A stretch of 64,000 bases of DNA from Candidatus Kuenenia stuttgartensis (GTDB lineage: Bacteria > Pseudomonadota > Alphaproteobacteria > SMXS01), in NCBI GenBank assembly GCA_943329845.2, contig CALQFM020000013.1, forward strand, positions 1-64,000, in the 5' to 3' direction. Shown in pieces: positions 62,337-64,000 of this stretch; the first letter of the stretch is position 1, and every line of letters begins with the position of its first letter. The position numbers and the translations under genes were made by a program. The notes under the pieces were generated by a model, which was not told the DNA's origin, did no database searches, and worked only from the letters and a program-made list of their open reading frames with translations.

Positions 62337-63191
62337 ATGCGTTGGCGCGGCCGCCGCGAGAGCGGCAACATCGAGGACATGCGCGGCCAAGGCGGCATGG
62401 GCATGGGCGGCTTCCGCCTGCCCGGCGGCGGCGGCGGCGGCAAGCTGGGCATTGTCGGGACCATCGTCGTCGTGCTCGCGGGCCTGTATTTCGGCGTCGA
62501 CCCGTCGGTGTTCCTCGGGGGCGGCTCGCCGCAGGCGCCGACCCAGGCCGTCGACACCTCGACGCCCGACGCGCAGGAGAAGCGCGCCTTCGTCGCGACC
62601 GTCCTCGCCGACACGGAGGACACCTGGCATACCCTCTTCGGGCAGATGGACCGTACCTATGAGGAGCCCAAGCTGGTGCTGTTCAGCGGCGCGGTGGAGT
62701 CGGCCTGCGGCTTCGCTCAATCGGCGAGCGGACCGTTCTATTGTCCCGGCGACCGCAAGGTATACCTGGACACGGGATTCTTCGACGAGCTGGGTCAGCG
62801 CTTCGGCGCCCCGGGCGATTTCGCGCAGGCCTATGTGATCGCCCACGAGATCGGCCATCACGTACAGACGCTGCTCGGCATCTCCCAGCAGATCCGGCCC
62901 GGGGACAATGCCATGTCGGTCAGGCTGGAGCTGCAGGCCGACTGCTTCGCCGGCGTCTGGGCCAATCACGCCCAGCGCAGCCGCGACATGCTGGAAGCGG
63001 GTGACGTGGAGGAGGCCCTCACCGCCGCAACCGCCATCGGCGACGACCGGCTGCAGAAGCAGTCGCAGGGCTACGTGGTCCCCGACGCGTTCACCCATGG
63101 CAGCTCGGCGCAGCGGGTCCGCTGGTTCCGGCAGGGCATGCAGGCCGGCACGCTCGAGGCTTGCGACACCTTCAACGCACGGGATCTCTAG
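62337..63191 (+). CDS. ypfJ: YpfJ/KPN_02809-family neutral zinc metallopeptidase
   Basis: A 284-residue predicted membrane metallopeptidase. After a Gly-rich N-terminus (GGFRLPGGGGGG) comes one helix (GIVGTIVVVLAGLYFGVDPSV), then a catalytic domain with the zinc motif YVIAHEIGHHVQTL near residue 180 and the third ligand in LELQADCFAGVWA about 25 residues later. FYCPGDRKVYLDTGFF is a family signature. Targets are unknown. The ATG at 62337 is preceded by GGGAGG. Confidence 0.93.
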   Translation: MRWRGRRESGNIEDMRGQGGMGMGGFRLPGGGGGGKLGIVGTIVVVLAGLYFGVDPSVFLGGGSPQAPTQAVDTSTPDAQEKRAFVATVLADTEDTWHTLFGQMDRTYEEPKLVLFSGAVESACGFAQSASGPFYCPGDRKVYLDTGFFDELGQRFGAPGDFAQAYVIAHEIGHHVQTLLGISQQIRPGDNAMSVRLELQADCFAGVWANHAQRSRDMLEAGDVEEALTAATAIGDDRLQKQSQGYVVPDAFTHGSSAQRVRWFRQGMQAGTLEACDTFNARDL

Positions 63192-63306
63192 CCGGCGAAC
63201 GGAACCTGGCCGCCTCCACGGCGTTGCTGATCCGCCGGTCGGATAGTTGCGGGCGGATGCGGTCCGTGCTGGTATTGTGCCGTTCCTCCAACCGGTCCCG
63301 AACCCG

Positions 63307-64000
63307 ATGACGCCAACGTCGCCCCCGACCGAGAAGCTGCAGCGCTGGGCACATATCTCGCTCATCGGGTTGTTCATCTGCGCGGTCATCGCTTGCCTCT
63401 ATTTCGCGGCCGACGTGTTCATTCCGCTGGTCGGGGCGATCCTGATGGGATTTACCTTCGCGCCGTTGATCCGTCCGCTGGCGCGGCGCGGCGTGCCCTC
63501 GCCGCTGCTTGCCGCCGTCGTCCTCGCGGCGCTGATCGGTGTCGCCGCGCTGGCGGTGACCGCGGTCAGCAAGCCGGCCGCCGACTGGATCGAGCGGGCG
63601 CCGCAGATCGCCAAGCAACTCGACCGGAAATTCCGCCCTGTGCGCGAGTCCGTGGCCACGGTGCAGAAGGCATCGACCGACGTCATGAACCTGACCAACG
63701 CCGACCGGAAGAAGCGGACGACCACGGTCGTCGCCGCCTCGCCATCGATCATGGAGCGCATGGTCGGCGGCATCCAGCATCTCGGCATCAACCTCGCCAT
63801 GATGCTGGTTCTGCTGTACTTCCTGCTTGCCGCCGGCGACATGTTCAAGGAAAAGACCGTCCGGCTGATGCCGACTTTCCACGACAAGCGCGCCGTCGTG
63901 TCGATCATCAACAACATCGAGCGCGAGGTGTCGGCCTACCTGCTCACCATCCTGGTGATCAACGCGGCACTCGGCGCGATCATCGGCGGCGGGCTTTATG
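63307..64000 (+). CDS. AI-2E family transporter, truncated by window end
   Basis: The first 231 residues of a PerM/AI-2E (YdiK-like) membrane protein. Three helices near the N-terminus (ISLIGLFICAVIACLYFAADVF, VGAILMGFTFAPLIRPL, LAAVVLAALIGVAALAVTAVS, split), a cytosolic loop with QLDRKFRPVRESVATVQKAS, and then INLAMMLVLLYFLLAAGD. Members transport small molecules or antiport cations; the autoinducer name is historical. The remaining conserved part lies to the right of the window. Confidence 0.88.
   Translation, partial: MTPTSPPTEKLQRWAHISLIGLFICAVIACLYFAADVFIPLVGAILMGFTFAPLIRPLARRGVPSPLLAAVVLAALIGVAALAVTAVSKPAADWIERAPQIAKQLDRKFRPVRESVATVQKASTDVMNLTNADRKKRTTTVVAASPSIMERMVGGIQHLGINLAMMLVLLYFLLAAGDMFKEKTVRLMPTFHDKRAVVSIINNIEREVSAYLLTILVINAALGAIIGGGLY

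Overview
The window is a GC-rich, densely packed chromosomal segment of an alphaproteobacterium. The assignment rests on the core gene content and order: mreB-mreC-mreD-mrdA-rodA, the ilv cluster, and the neighbourhood murA / DUF2948 / hisG-hisD / UPF0262 / low-molecular-weight phosphatase-like / infA / maf / RNase E/G / yacG / tRNA-Phe, which is typical of that class. All three tRNA genes encode their CCA ends. I cannot fix the order or genus from sequence alone. No rRNA, CRISPR array or intact insertion sequence is visible. The last gene (AI-2E family transporter) runs off the right edge.

Layout. 1-915: visibly less GC-rich, decayed sequence abutting the 3' end of tRNA-Lys, probably the edge of an old island. 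916-6909: tRNA-Lys and the rod-shape/elongasome operon on the minus strand. 7204-10222: three coupled genes (kinase-like phosphotransferase, 76-residue protein, acyl-CoA ligase). 10311-13870: ilvI-ilvN-ilvC with promoter and terminator. 13924-17637: miaA, a serB split into two reading frames, an orphan Phd/YefM-type antitoxin divergent from a carboxymuconolactone decarboxylase-like gene over a perfect dyad, an unknown protein, tRNA-Thr. 17949-23697: TetR regulator, carotenoid oxygenase, DsbD/ScsB-type reductase with a peroxiredoxin-like partner, small proteins. 23883-26159: dcd, murA (with Asp in place of the catalytic Cys) and DUF2948.

26159-42088 is an accessory block of about 16 kb lying between DUF2948 and hisG, two parts of what is usually one neighbourhood. 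It holds two DUF2332 genes flanking a citrate-synthase-like gene with an N-terminal helix-turn-helix, a monooxygenase-fold protein, lipoproteins, an enoyl-CoA hydratase, an MFS transporter, methyltransferases, a glycoside-hydrolase-like protein, a frameshifted molybdopterin oxidoreductase, and a thiolase-like/DUF35 pair that lacks the canonical residues of both families. 42241-48742 resumes the conserved cluster (hisG to tRNA-Phe). 48855-64000 is mixed: an MlaD-domain protein, M15 peptidase, aldo/keto reductase, a frameshifted polytopic membrane protein convergent with a family-2 glycosyltransferase, two cytochromes P450, a saccharopine-dehydrogenase-like oxidoreductase, secreted lipoproteins, a Gln-rich/Cys-rich secreted protein, a YpfJ-type metallopeptidase and the truncated AI-2E transporter.

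Functionally the window combines cell-wall elongation (mre/mrd/rod, murA), branched-chain amino acid and histidine synthesis, tRNA and translation functions (miaA, infA, tRNAs) and a lipid/isoprenoid-oriented catabolic repertoire (CoA ligase, hydratase, thiolase-like pair, P450s, carotenoid oxygenase). Three genes (serB, the molybdopterin oxidoreductase, the membrane protein at 52977) are broken by frame changes that each equal one missing base, so base-level error in the assembly must be considered before calling them pseudogenes. The most interesting places are the Asp-type MurA, the DUF2332/HTH-citrate synthase module, the antitoxin/decarboxylase shared dyad promoter, and the atypical thiolase-DUF35 pair.
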